A DNA stretch of 64,000 bases. It comes from Methanoregula formicica SMSP (lineage in GTDB: Archaea; Halobacteriota; Methanomicrobia; Methanomicrobiales; Methanospirillaceae). The position numbers were made by a program, and so were the translations under genes. The notes below the pieces were generated by a model. It was given only the letters and a program-made list of their open reading frames with translations, was not told the origin of the DNA and did no database searches. This document shows, in pieces, positions 32,645 through 42,022 of this stretch. The DNA lies in contig NC_019943.1 of the NCBI RefSeq assembly GCF_000327485.1, forward strand, positions 1,116,001 to 1,180,000, in the 5' to 3' direction. How positions within the stretch are numbered: position 1 is the stretch's first letter; each line of letters starts with the position of its first letter.

Positions 32645-34753
32645 ATGCAGACAGACCTCCGGAACACCCTGTATTATTCTCTTGCAGCGAGCGCGGTTGC
32701 GCTCATTATCGCGCTCTTACTCATCGCAGGATGTCTTCCGACCGGTACGCCGGCAGGCACCCCAACACAGAATGGCACGGGACCGGCAGCACCGATCCCG
32801 GCCCGGTATGCGGCCGGGGAAATTACCCGGCTGAATCACCAGGCAGAAAAAACCGCCAATGCCTCGCTCAACGCAATCGCAGCAATTCCCTCACAAGACC
32901 GTACGGTCGACAACACTCTCCTTGCGTATGACCGGGTGATCTCGGATTACAACGATGCCGTCGGTCCCCTCATCCTCATGCGGATTGTGTACCCGGATCC
33001 TGCCATAGCCGCGGAAGGCAGCGAGGTGGCAACATCCTCCCAGATCTTCCTCAACGGGGTAACGACCCGGCGCGACCTGTACGATGCGCTGAAGGGCCCG
33101 GTGCCGCGGACCCCGGATGAATCCCGGCTCTACAACGAGACCCTCCGGGAGTTCGAGCACAACGGGCTTGCGCTTCCTGATGACCGTCTCGCAAAAGTCA
33201 GGGCACTGCGGGCAGACCTGAGTGCGATTGAATCGCAGTACATGTACAACCTGAACAACGACAACACCACGCTTGAGTTCACCGCAGGGGAACTGAGCGG
33301 CGTCCCGGCTGCAACGATTGCCGGCTTCAAGCAGACGCCGCAGGGGACGTATCTCGTCACCACAAAATACCCGGATTACACAGCCGTGATGGCGAACGCT
33401 GAACCGGGCCAGACCCGGAAGAAGATGTACGCTGCCTACTATAACCGGCAGGCAGAGGCGAACACCCCCCTGCTTGAACAGGCGATCGTTCTCCGCCAGC
33501 AGGCTGCACAGGAGCTCGGGTACGCCACCTGGGCCGACTTCCGGCTGGACGGGCGGATGGCAAAAAACACCGCGAATGCCATGACGTTCCTCACGTCGCT
33601 ACAGAAACCCCTGATGGAGAGGACCGCCTTAGAATTTTCCGGGCTCCTCGCGATCAAGAACGAGATCGATCCCCGGGCAACAGCGCTCGATCCCTGGGAT
33701 ATCGCATATCTGCAGGAGATCCAGAAGAAACGGCAGTATATGTACAGCGACGAGGAGGTACGGCAATACTTTCCGATGGACAACGCACTTGCGGGCATGT
33801 TCTCGATCTATGGCAACCTCTTTGGCGTCCGGTTCGATGAGGTGAAGGGGGCCCCGGTCTGGTCTCCCGAGGTGCGCCTGTTCGCTGTAAGAAACATCTC
33901 CGACAACGCCACGGTCGGGTACCTGTATCTCGACCTGTATCCCCGGGAAGGCAAGGACGGGTGGTTCTCCGAGTCAGAGGTTATCAAAGGGAGACAGCAC
34001 AATGGTTCATACACGGTCCCGGTTGTGGCCATTGTTGCAAATTTCCCGGCCCCGTCGGGGGACCGGCCCTCGCTCCTGACCCCGTACGATCTGGAGACGC
34101 TCTTCCATGAAGGCGGGCATGCCATGCACAGCCTTCTCACGACCGCGCCCTATGGTACGATGTCCGGGACCAGCGTTGAGTGGGATTTCATCGAGACTCC
34201 CTCGCAGGCCCTTGAGGAGTGGGTCTGGGACCCGCAGGTACTGGAATCCCTGTCAGGCCACTATACCAATACGTCCCGCAGGATCCCCCCGGACCTCCGC
34301 GACCGGGTCATTGCCGCACATAAAGCCACGATGGGAAGTAAGTACAGCAGCCGGATGGAGAAATCGCTGGAGGACATGCGCTTCCACACGGCAACAGGAG
34401 CCGTCAACGTGACCGGCATATGGTACCAGACGTACGAGGAGGTGTGGGGGATACCCGCGCCCGCAGGCACGCACCAGCCGGCATCGTTCGACCATGTCAT
34501 GGACGGGTACGATGCAGGGTATTACAGTTATCTCTGGTCGAAAGTGTACGCCCTGAATATCGCTGACACGTTCAGCCAGGACGGGATGACCAACCAGACC
34601 ACCGGCATGAAATTCCGGCAGGAGATCCTTGCCCGGGGCAACATGGCGGACGGCAGCGTTCTCTTATACAATTTCCTTGGGCATGAGCCCGGGACGGAGG
34701 CGCTGTACCGTCAGATCGGGATCACCCGGTCGCAGACCGGGTCCGGGGCCTGA
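32645..34753 (+). CDS. Secreted M3-family oligopeptidase (thimet/oligoendopeptidase F type)
   Basis: 702 residues. An N-terminal lipoprotein-like signal (SAVALIIALLLIAGC) suggests export, unusual because most M3 peptidases are cytoplasmic. The catalytic zinc site is FHEGGHAMHSLL near residue 488 (HExxH), with the downstream ligand in DFIETPSQALEEW about 28 residues later. Other family marks are YLYLDLYPREGK and the helical N-terminal lobe. It would cut short peptides outside the cell or in the pseudoperiplasm. ATG at 32645; the upstream element is weak. Confidence 0.9.
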   Translation: MQTDLRNTLYYSLAASAVALIIALLLIAGCLPTGTPAGTPTQNGTGPAAPIPARYAAGEITRLNHQAEKTANASLNAIAAIPSQDRTVDNTLLAYDRVISDYNDAVGPLILMRIVYPDPAIAAEGSEVATSSQIFLNGVTTRRDLYDALKGPVPRTPDESRLYNETLREFEHNGLALPDDRLAKVRALRADLSAIESQYMYNLNNDNTTLEFTAGELSGVPAATIAGFKQTPQGTYLVTTKYPDYTAVMANAEPGQTRKKMYAAYYNRQAEANTPLLEQAIVLRQQAAQELGYATWADFRLDGRMAKNTANAMTFLTSLQKPLMERTALEFSGLLAIKNEIDPRATALDPWDIAYLQEIQKKRQYMYSDEEVRQYFPMDNALAGMFSIYGNLFGVRFDEVKGAPVWSPEVRLFAVRNISDNATVGYLYLDLYPREGKDGWFSESEVIKGRQHNGSYTVPVVAIVANFPAPSGDRPSLLTPYDLETLFHEGGHAMHSLLTTAPYGTMSGTSVEWDFIETPSQALEEWVWDPQVLESLSGHYTNTSRRIPPDLRDRVIAAHKATMGSKYSSRMEKSLEDMRFHTATGAVNVTGIWYQTYEEVWGIPAPAGTHQPASFDHVMDGYDAGYYSYLWSKVYALNIADTFSQDGMTNQTTGMKFRQEILARGNMADGSVLLYNFLGHEPGTEALYRQIGITRSQTGSGA

Positions 34754-35084
34754 AGGAATTCCTCGTTTTTAAAAATAAAAAAAATTGCATTCAACCGGGT
34801 TGATGGAAAAAACCGGATCGCGATCGGGCGGGACCGGTTACGTTCGCTAAAAGACCCGGTAAAACTTTTTGCAGTAAAGTCTGGTGAAAAAATTTTCTGG
34901 CAAGGCCTGGTTGTTCCGGATTTGTTTTTTAACCAGGGTCGTGATCGCGCCAAAAATTTTTGAGCAAAGTCTGAAAAAAATTTTCACGCATGGTCTGCTG
35001 AAAAAAATATGAGCAGGGTCTGCCGGAAAAATTTAGAGTAAGGAAGGCACGGCGGACCTTGGCCTGTACACGCGGGGCAGGATA
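34754..35084. repeat. Degenerate direct repeats between peptidase and phosphoesterase genes
   Basis: Four diverged copies of a short unit containing (A/G)GTCTG followed by a GAAAAAAATTT-like run occur at about 34876, 34967, 34993 and 35015. No gene. The rest is mixed AT-rich DNA. GTTTTAAT near 35083 is a likely TATA box about 33 bases before the next ATG. Confidence 0.4.
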
Positions 35085-35117
35085 GTTTTAATCCAAGAGT
35101 TTTCAAACGTTAGCCCT

Positions 35118-36851
35118 ATGAAAGAAGAGCTGAAGATCGGAATCATCCTGACGTGTTTTTTTATTGCTGTAATCGGGGGATCGCTGGTTCTCTTACAAAC
35201 CGGGAGCCCCATAGGGGAGTATCCGATAAATTCCACGGTCTATACCACCGTTGAGCGGACCATCATTCCGGTCCCTGTGCCTCCCGGTGCAACGGTTCTT
35301 CTCCCGCACCAGGTCTCAGACTACTCCGCCAACGGGTATGGCCAGTGGCGGTTTGGCGAGGGGCTTGGTTATGAGAAACGACTGGACCTGATGCCCGCAG
35401 AATATTCCGCAGGCGACGTTGTTCCCGCTGCGCGGCTTCTTCATTTTTTTGTCATGACCGATATCCACATCACGGACAAAGAATCTCCGGGGCAGGTGAT
35501 CTATTATGGCTATAAGTGGGGGATGATCTCCGGATATTCTCCGGTAATGCTGTATTCAACCCAGGTGCTTGATGCAGCGGTTCAGACGGTAAACGTCCTT
35601 CAGGAGGAAAAACCGTTTGATTTTGGTATTTTTCTGGGAGACGCGATCAACAGCGGCCAGTACAACGAACTGCGATGGTATATCGATGTGCTTGACGGCA
35701 AAACGATAAAACCCGATTCCGGGGAGATGGACGATCCCGTCTCCGGGCCGCTCAATGATTACCAGGACCGGTTCAAGGCAGCAGGGCTGAATGCATCGAT
35801 TCCCTGGTACCAGGCAATCGGCAACCACGATCATTTCTGGATGGGATTGTTCCCGCCGGACAATTACATCAAAAGTACCCTTACCAACAATTCCATCCTC
35901 AACATGGGCAATGTCCTCACCAGCAGACTCCGGATACAAAGCCGTGGTTTTTATATGGGGGCTGTCGATGGGCGGACACCCTACGGGGACATAACCGGCG
36001 CAGGGAATGTAAGCGACTTTCCGGACGGGCCTCCCACCGTACCTGCTGATCCCGATCGCCGGTTCCTTTCACGGACCGAGTGGATCAGTGAATTTTTCCG
36101 TACCTCATCCGGCCCGGCAGGACACGGGTTCAGCCAGTCTGACATAACAACGGGATTTGCGTGTTATTCGTTTGAACCGGCATCGGATGTACCGGTCAAG
36201 ATCATTGTACTCGATGATACCATGAAAGACGAGAATATGCCGGATGGCTCCAGCAACGGACTTGGGTCGCTGGATAAGGAACGGTATGCGTGGCTGGTCC
36301 ATGAACTCGATACGGGCCAGGCTGAAGGAAAGCTCATGATCATTGCAGCACACACCCCGATAGGTGTGGAACTGCCAGAGACCGGCCTGGGATCGTTGAT
36401 GGCCTGGGACAAATATGCTGCCGTATCTGATACGGACCTGGTGGCAAAACTTCACACGTATACCAATCTTCTCCTCTGGATTGCGGGGCACCGGCATCAG
36501 AACACCATCACCGCGTTTAAATCCCCGGATGCAGCCCATCCTGAACTCGGCTTCTGGGAGGTTGAGACTGCATCGTTACGCGAGTTCCCCCAGCAGTTCC
36601 GCACCTTTGAGATTGTCCGCAACAGCGACAATACGGTCTCCATCTTTGCAACCAATGTTGATCCGTCGGTCAGTGACGGATCCCCTGCTGCCATGTCCCG
36701 GTCCTATGCAATCGCGGCTCACCAGATATTCAACCTCACGACCGATCCCCTGCCGTCCGGTTCGTACAATGCAGAACTGGTCAAGCAGCTCAGTCCGGAG
36801 ATGCAGGTGAAGCTCCAGAACTACGGGACTCCGGCTGGCAGGCAGCGCTGA
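35118..36851 (+). CDS. Membrane-anchored metallophosphoesterase (TIGR03768/RPA4764-like)
   Basis: 577 residues. One N-terminal membrane helix (IGIILTCFFIAVIGGSLVLL) anchors an external calcineurin-like domain. The metal motifs are in order: FVMTDIHITD, FLGDAINSG, AIGNHDHFWMG, LMIIAAHTP and IAGHRHQNT. The long insert between GD and GNHD (DELRWYIDVLDG-like region) and the overall length fit the RPA4764 family (TIGR03768) rather than small phosphoesterases. The substrate is unknown. The likely promoter gives a very short leader. Confidence 0.85.
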   Translation: MKEELKIGIILTCFFIAVIGGSLVLLQTGSPIGEYPINSTVYTTVERTIIPVPVPPGATVLLPHQVSDYSANGYGQWRFGEGLGYEKRLDLMPAEYSAGDVVPAARLLHFFVMTDIHITDKESPGQVIYYGYKWGMISGYSPVMLYSTQVLDAAVQTVNVLQEEKPFDFGIFLGDAINSGQYNELRWYIDVLDGKTIKPDSGEMDDPVSGPLNDYQDRFKAAGLNASIPWYQAIGNHDHFWMGLFPPDNYIKSTLTNNSILNMGNVLTSRLRIQSRGFYMGAVDGRTPYGDITGAGNVSDFPDGPPTVPADPDRRFLSRTEWISEFFRTSSGPAGHGFSQSDITTGFACYSFEPASDVPVKIIVLDDTMKDENMPDGSSNGLGSLDKERYAWLVHELDTGQAEGKLMIIAAHTPIGVELPETGLGSLMAWDKYAAVSDTDLVAKLHTYTNLLLWIAGHRHQNTITAFKSPDAAHPELGFWEVETASLREFPQQFRTFEIVRNSDNTVSIFATNVDPSVSDGSPAAMSRSYAIAAHQIFNLTTDPLPSGSYNAELVKQLSPEMQVKLQNYGTPAGRQR

Positions 36852-36877
36852 GGGTGGCAGCGAGCCGGGCCGGATTT

Positions 36878-37010
36878 TTTTACGAGCCGCTGCCGGCCGG
36901 GACCGTGGTGCGGCCCGACCAGGTGCCGGGGCCGGTGCGGTACCTCCGGCGCCGCAGACGGGAGCTGACTGGGATGGCGAAGACCCGTAAGGTACCCCCG
37001 GGTGCCCATA
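36878..37010 (+). pseudogene. Fragment of the 31.7 kb hypothetical gene
   Basis: The bases encode EPLPAGTVVRPDQVPGPV followed by RYLRRRRRELTGMAKTRK, nearly the same as the C-terminal 45 residues of the gene at 31693-32226, at roughly 85 percent nucleotide identity by eye. The upstream two thirds of the gene are absent; the bases just before it are the end of the phosphoesterase gene. It is a truncated duplicate without its own start. Confidence 0.75.
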
Positions 37011-37184
37011 GCATCCGGATGGATCGTTCCCTTACCGGGCAGCACCGGCCTTTTTACGCTTCCCACCACATCTATTATGAGAATAGAAACTGATTCAGTA
37101 CTGTCGAGCACTTCCTTATGGGCAATGAATTATTTACCGGGATGAGCAGCACTACGGGAAAACAGATCATCATGGTGGGTGAAA

Positions 37185-38522
37185 ATGGCGTCTAACAAAC
37201 CAGCAGCGGTAACGAAAATTCTGAAAAGGATCGAGTCGGACAAGGTAAAATTCATCCGGCTCCAGTTCACGGATATCCAGGGCCAGCCGAAAAATGTCTC
37301 GATTCCGGCCATCCAGGCTGAGAAAGCACTGACCGAAGGCATCTGGTTCGATGGATCGTCCATCGAGGGTTTTGCGCGGGTTGAAGAGTCCGACATGATC
37401 CTCAAGCCGGACGTGGCAACGTACGCGGTGCTGCCCTGGAGGCAGGCAGAGGCAAAGGTCGCCCGGTTCATCTGCGATATCCAGACCTACGGGAACAAAC
37501 CCTTTGATGGCGATCCGCGGTATACCCTCCATAAGGCGATTGCCGAAGCTGCGAAGATGGGTTTCACGTTCAATACCGGCCCCGAACTTGAGTTTTTCCT
37601 GTTCCGGATGTTCAATGGTCTCCCGACCACCGAGTTCGAGGACCATGGGGATTATTTTGACCTTGCACCTACCGATTCGGCAGAGGATGTCCGCCGTGAT
37701 GTTGTTCTCGCGCTCAGCGATATGGGATTCGAGATCGAGGCGTCCCACCACGAGGTTGCAGACAGCCAGCACGAGATCGACTTCAAGTATGGCGATGCCC
37801 TTACCACTGCTGACCGGGTCATTACGTTCAAGTTTGCGACCAAGTCCATCGCCCTGCAGTATGGTCTCCATGCGTCTTTCATGGCAAAACCGATCGCAGG
37901 AATCGCCGGGAGCGGGATGCACACACACGGTTCGCTTTCGAAGAACGGGAAAAATGCGTTCTATGACCCGAACGCAGAACTCCAGCTCTCGGACACCGCG
38001 ATGTATTACATCGGTGGTATCCTGAAACATGCAAGGGCGATCACCCGCCTTGCAAACCCGACCATCAACTCGTACAAACGTCTGGTCCCCGGGTACGAGG
38101 CCCCGTGTTATATCTCGTGGAGTGCTGCCAACCGCACGGCACTCGTCCGCGTCCCGGCCGCCCGCGGCAACAGCACCCGTGCCGAGTTCCGGAGCCCGGA
38201 TCCCATGTGCAACCCGTACCTGACCTTTGCTGCAATGCTGGCAGCTGGTCTTGATGGGATCAAGAACAAGATCATGCCCCCGGAGATGACAAACTCCAAC
38301 ATCTACCACATGGATGAGAAGACGCGGAAGAAGAACAAGATCGAAATGCTGCCCGGAAGCCTCATGGAGTCCAATGCCGCCCTTGTGAAAGACGATGTGC
38401 TCTGCAAAATTCTCGGGGAACACGTTGTCTCGAACCTGACACGCATTGCGGAAATGGAGACCGAATCCTTCAACCTTGCTGTCCACCCGTGGGAACTGGA
38501 CCGGTACCTGGCAACCTACTGA
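37185..38522 (+). CDS. glnA: Glutamine synthetase type I
   Basis: 445 residues, cytoplasmic; makes glutamine from glutamate, ammonia and ATP. Beta-grasp N-terminus (VKFIRLQFTDIQGQ), the latch DGSSIEGFARVEESDM, and the catalytic domain with NTGPELEFFLF, SHHEVADSQHEIDF, GSGMHTHGSL, ARGNSTRAEFRSPDP. The adenylylation-type loop of beta enzymes is absent, as in GS-I alpha. ATG at 37185 follows GGGTGA; GTG at 37179 is a possible alternative. No clear NrpR operator (GGAA-N6-TTCC) was found upstream. Confidence 0.96.
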   Translation: MASNKPAAVTKILKRIESDKVKFIRLQFTDIQGQPKNVSIPAIQAEKALTEGIWFDGSSIEGFARVEESDMILKPDVATYAVLPWRQAEAKVARFICDIQTYGNKPFDGDPRYTLHKAIAEAAKMGFTFNTGPELEFFLFRMFNGLPTTEFEDHGDYFDLAPTDSAEDVRRDVVLALSDMGFEIEASHHEVADSQHEIDFKYGDALTTADRVITFKFATKSIALQYGLHASFMAKPIAGIAGSGMHTHGSLSKNGKNAFYDPNAELQLSDTAMYYIGGILKHARAITRLANPTINSYKRLVPGYEAPCYISWSAANRTALVRVPAARGNSTRAEFRSPDPMCNPYLTFAAMLAAGLDGIKNKIMPPEMTNSNIYHMDEKTRKKNKIEMLPGSLMESNAALVKDDVLCKILGEHVVSNLTRIAEMETESFNLAVHPWELDRYLATY

Positions 38523-38599
38523 ATTTTCCCCCACTCTTTTTGGCTAAGTCAGCCGTCAACAGATTTGAAATGCGAATAGATTACGAAGCTATGTTTTGT

Positions 38600-38875
38600 A
38601 GAAATTCTTTGAAACAATGATGGGGGCTGATGCCCCCATACCCCCAATCAGGATGCTTGCCGCCGCCGACTCGAAGAACCTGATGGTTCTTCTCGATTTC
38701 ATGGCTCTGATGAACCATTCAATTCCCGAAGGGCGCCCCGCGGCGGCCTCAAATTCCTTTTTACGAAAACAACTCCTTGTCGAAGTATCACTATCAGGTA
38801 ATGCAGAGGCATCCTCAGCGCCCCCGCCCCCATTGGGGGCAGGACTGGCGCAAGGGGGGCAATTATCCAAAAGGA
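38600..38875. repeat. Dispersed hairpin element downstream of glnA
   Basis: Contains ATGGGGGC-TGAT-GCCCCCAT (perfect, 38620-38639) and GAAGAACC-TGAT-GGTTCTTC (perfect, 38673-38692), then a weaker ATGG...CCAT stem. The lead-in (AAACAATG) and the following CCAATCAGGATGCTTGCCGC match the copies at 25.8 kb and, inverted, at 63.6-63.72 kb. It abuts the 3' side of a frhB-like fragment, as the 63.7 kb copy abuts the 3' end of a frhB-like gene. No coding gene. Confidence 0.75.
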
Positions 38876-38964
38876 ATTTTCCTACAAAGCATAAAGTTCT
38901 GCCAGCGATTCTCTGTTGGAAGTCACAACCTTAAAAAAAAGAGATTCAGGGCCGGCTGGAAAAA

Positions 38965-39218
38965 TTATTTCCGCCGGTTCTTTTTGATCTTGGCTTTTGC
39001 CAGTTTTTCTATTGCAGGAATATCTGCCTCTTCTTTGACGAGGAGTTTCCGGGCCTGTACTGCTGCATCGACGAATGCCTTGCCGGTGGTGTTCCGGATG
39101 AGGAGCGTGGTCATCCCCTGGGGGCTGCCAATGGATCCGGCAGAGATGTCGGCATAGAGTGAAGTAAAGTCCGTGCAGGAATGACAGCCTGTACGGATGC
39201 AGGACTCCAGTTCCGAAA
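38965..39218 (-). pseudogene. 3' fragment of a frhB/fdhB-family gene
   Basis: About 84 codons encoding the C-terminus of an F420-reducing beta subunit: SCIRTGCHSCTDF (iron-sulfur cysteines), YADISAGSIGSPQGMTT, then a Lys-rich end KAKIKKNRRK. It matches the gene at the right edge (63817 on) closely. The N-terminal three quarters are missing; on the 5' side the sequence runs straight into another repeat (39219-39365), which supplies an apparent but meaningless start. A duplicated, broken piece. Confidence 0.8.
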
Positions 39219-39365
39219 GAGGAATGCTCGTCACTGTTGATGGGAAAACGCGGACGCTCGGTGACTCGCTCGCACGACGCACAGGGGGCTCGGACTCGCC
39301 GCTGATGCGGCTCCTTACCTTCGCGCCCCTGTTGCGGTGCTCGCTCGGGCCGCTTGGCCTTTACG
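39219..39365. repeat. Copy of the repeat that flanks the ardC-like module
   Basis: About 145 bases, nearly identical by eye to 59793-59937 (both contain CGCGGACGCTCGGTGACTCG, then GCCGC-TGAT-GCGGC as a hairpin, then CGGGCCGCTTGGCC). A more diverged inverted copy is at 62085-62250. Not coding. Confidence 0.75.
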
Positions 39366-39600
39366 ACCTACCGCTCGTGTTTTGCAGGAATTGCCATACC
39401 CGGCAACAGCCCCACAGATTGTGAGACGATTACGGGAATGGAGGGATGATTGGATCTCCCCATTCGACAATTTTCCGATTTTTTTTGATTACACCATGAA
39501 TATGTTACAATAACATTAAAAATTTTAAAGCTGTTATAATTTCATAATGACGTCAAAATTTTCAATAGACGTTCTTTATCGAAAATCGATATCGAACGAT
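39366..39600. other. Non-coding run-in to the first C39-like peptidase promoter
   Basis: AT-rich from 39470. The stretch 39500-39590 resembles 55885-55975 (for example ACATTAAAAATTTTAA and TCATAAT), so the duplicated promoter region is about 300 bases long. Confidence 0.4.
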
Positions 39601-39608
39601 CGACATCA

Positions 39609-39628
39609 TACGATTTTATATGATCGTA
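39609..39628 (+). promoter_or_regulatory. Palindromic operator over the TATA box of the first C39-like peptidase
   Basis: TACGAT-TTTATATG-ATCGTA: an inverted repeat with a TATA-like centre, 153 bases before the ATG at 39782. The same design and spacing occurs before the paralog at 55995-56016. Between it and the ATG lies a conserved leader with GCCTGCCCGTAGGC and a full-strength ribosome binding site AAAGGAGGT. Confidence 0.6.
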
Positions 39629-39781
39629 AGATTAAACTGGAGATCGTACGACGGGGTTCACCTTGAGTCGAAACAGAGATGAACCTCGCCTGCCCGTAGG
39701 CATTATACAATATTCTTCTATTCTTATGAAGATTTGCATCATGCCTCTGAAAAAAACCGATAAAAGGAGGTATTGAAACAT

Positions 39782-41899
39782 ATGAGATTATTCAAACCTG
39801 CAGTCATCCTGCTCGTATTGTTGCTCGCAGCGATGATTATGGTACCGATAGCGAGTGCTGCACCGAATAAAGTAATGGATGTGAATTTTGTTAGTGTAGA
39901 AAAAGCAACGACTGTTGCTAACTTTTATGTTAACCAAATTTCAAGCTCGACTCAAAAATATTCGGACTGGAAAGGTGCAGTTGTTCAGAAAGCCACTACA
40001 TATTATGATTTAAATGGGAAAGAATCTGCATATTCGTTCGATGTCCTTCAACATGGACAGTATGCCGGTTACCTCATAGTTTCTGCAACACGGAATAATT
40101 ATCCGGTACTTGAATTTTCCAAAGGGAAAACTCCAGACCGAGAGATGTCAACTCAAACAGAAGCAAAGGAATTAGCCACAACAGTAGCAAAATCCCAACA
40201 GGCATCTCTTGGTTCAGGACGCCCGCTCTACCTGGGTGCGACATTCTTCTATATGGAATATCCTGTTGAAAAGACCAGTACTGTTAAAACTACAACACAA
40301 CAGAGCCAGGAAAATATCTATGTTGATCTTTACGAAAGAAAAATTGTAGATCAGGGGAAGGTTTCTGGTACTTTAAGCACAAGCCAATCATCCAATACCG
40401 AACCTACCGCAGCTCAGGCACAAACAAGTATCACTTTCGATCAAAAAGCGATCCAAAACTTCCAGATTCAGACAAAACAGGAAGCGCAAGCTGAGTGGAA
40501 TGCGATTGATGGAAAAATAACCAAAAATGGTGTGAACCAACCCGCAGTTGAGTTATCAGCGGTTCAATCAGGACAAACAAAATACATCGATCACGTTCCC
40601 TATTATGATTGGACCTATGGTTGTTCACCAACTGCCGGTAGTATGGTTGTTGGTTACTGGCGAGATCAAGGACTTACCAGAATCCCGGTTTCTACGAATA
40701 CGATAACAGGGGATCCAGTCACTAAAGAATTGGCCGATGCAATGGGGACACTGTATGGCTCTAATTACTGTCAGTGTTGGATTATTCCGATCATTAATAA
40801 AAAAATCTGCAATCCATTATGCGGATTTACTGTTCCTGTGATGATTGCACCTGGAATTAATTCAGAATTGAATAAATACCAATATGGTATCACCAATTCG
40901 CAATATGGGTGGAATGCCGGAAATATTTACTTCCCTTCATGGAGTGATTTCCAAAATGAGATTGATGCCGGCAGGCCTTTTGAACTTTCGATGACATCCG
41001 GCGGAGCCCCGGAAGATCAACCAAATACACCTTACAATCACCATAGTGTAGCTGCTGTCGGGTATATGGTTACAAGTTTTGACAATTTTGTAACAATACA
41101 CGATACATGGGAAACCCCCTCGTTGTATTATGACCATATGATTCGATACAACAATTGGGCAGCTGCGATGAATACCTGGGTGAGATCGCGTACCTATTCA
41201 ATCACATCTAGTGCCGGATCAAATGGGAAGATCGATCCGGCAGGTACTATAAACGTTCCTTCAGGAACACGCTGGAGTTACACCATCACTCCCGATTCCG
41301 GTTACATCATTGATCAAATCCTTGTCGATAATTCACCCGTTACTCAGAACCCTTACACGTTCTCAGATGTAACTTCAGACCACACAATCACTGCCACATT
41401 TAAAGAAGAGGCACTCCCTGCAATCGTACCGCTTTGTCAAGCAGGGAATGCATTTGATGCAACTATGTATCCGCAAAACTGGCCGCAGTCCGATCCTATG
41501 ACATTTTCCTGTAACTGGGACGGGAACGGGCGCGTGTATCTCTCGGGCAGCAGCTCAGAACTTATCGGAACGTATGCCGATGACGGTTTCACTGTTGATA
41601 CTCCAAATGGGATACAGTTCGATGCCGAAGGCCACTATGCACATCAGCATGCGCCGCTGGAACTGACATCAGGTATGAATACAGGTTCCAATACGCTCAC
41701 GTTGATTGTTCGTAATTATATGGGACTGTCGATGAGTTATGGTTCATCAACAGGTATTGGTACGGATCAAACTCCATATATTATCGAAGTGAATGACCAG
41801 TCTATGATTGCAGCAGCCCAGTCATCAGCCGCAAAGGCATTTACATTCGTTCCGAACAGCACAGAGCTGAAAGAGAGCGTATCGACCACGGCAATATAA
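39782..41899 (+). CDS. Secreted C39-like cysteine peptidase with bacterial-repeat and C-terminal beta domains
   Basis: 705 residues. Signal peptide (VILLVLLLAAMIMVPIASA). Residues 30-170 look like a propeptide (EKATTVANFYVNQI, LYLGATFFYMEYPVEKTST). A C39_2/papain-like domain follows at about 265-470 with likely catalytic Cys281 (YGCSPTAGSMVVGYW), His421 (NHHSVAAVGY) and Asp441 (TIHDTWE). Then an InlB-type B-repeat (about 472-542: ITPDSGYIIDQILVDNSPVT) and a 150-residue C-terminal beta domain. A paralog lies at 56169. The ATG at 39782 is ten bases after AGGAGGT; a TTG three codons earlier is too close to it. Probably an extracellular protease. Confidence 0.75.
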   Translation: MRLFKPAVILLVLLLAAMIMVPIASAAPNKVMDVNFVSVEKATTVANFYVNQISSSTQKYSDWKGAVVQKATTYYDLNGKESAYSFDVLQHGQYAGYLIVSATRNNYPVLEFSKGKTPDREMSTQTEAKELATTVAKSQQASLGSGRPLYLGATFFYMEYPVEKTSTVKTTTQQSQENIYVDLYERKIVDQGKVSGTLSTSQSSNTEPTAAQAQTSITFDQKAIQNFQIQTKQEAQAEWNAIDGKITKNGVNQPAVELSAVQSGQTKYIDHVPYYDWTYGCSPTAGSMVVGYWRDQGLTRIPVSTNTITGDPVTKELADAMGTLYGSNYCQCWIIPIINKKICNPLCGFTVPVMIAPGINSELNKYQYGITNSQYGWNAGNIYFPSWSDFQNEIDAGRPFELSMTSGGAPEDQPNTPYNHHSVAAVGYMVTSFDNFVTIHDTWETPSLYYDHMIRYNNWAAAMNTWVRSRTYSITSSAGSNGKIDPAGTINVPSGTRWSYTITPDSGYIIDQILVDNSPVTQNPYTFSDVTSDHTITATFKEEALPAIVPLCQAGNAFDATMYPQNWPQSDPMTFSCNWDGNGRVYLSGSSSELIGTYADDGFTVDTPNGIQFDAEGHYAHQHAPLELTSGMNTGSNTLTLIVRNYMGLSMSYGSSTGIGTDQTPYIIEVNDQSMIAAAQSSAAKAFTFVPNSTELKESVSTTAI

Positions 41900-42022
41900 A
41901 ATGAATGCGTAAAGTATCTGGTTGTTGTACTGGACAAGAAAGGATTGGTGGTAAATACGACAATTGCTTATAAGGATAAGAATTTTTTTTTAATACCGTG
42001 ATGGGGGAGGAGAGGAAAATAA

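Noticed and set aside
37020-37184. NrpR nitrogen-regulation operator before glnA
   Set aside because: No GGAA-N6-TTCC palindrome is present upstream of the start.
37170-38534. A 454-codon open frame opposite glnA
   Set aside because: Complete shadow of glutamine synthetase with no ribosome binding site or family match.
39219-39282. N-terminal start of the frhB-like fragment
   Set aside because: The apparent start lies in the ardC-flanking repeat, not in frhB homologous sequence, so the fragment was not annotated as an intact gene.
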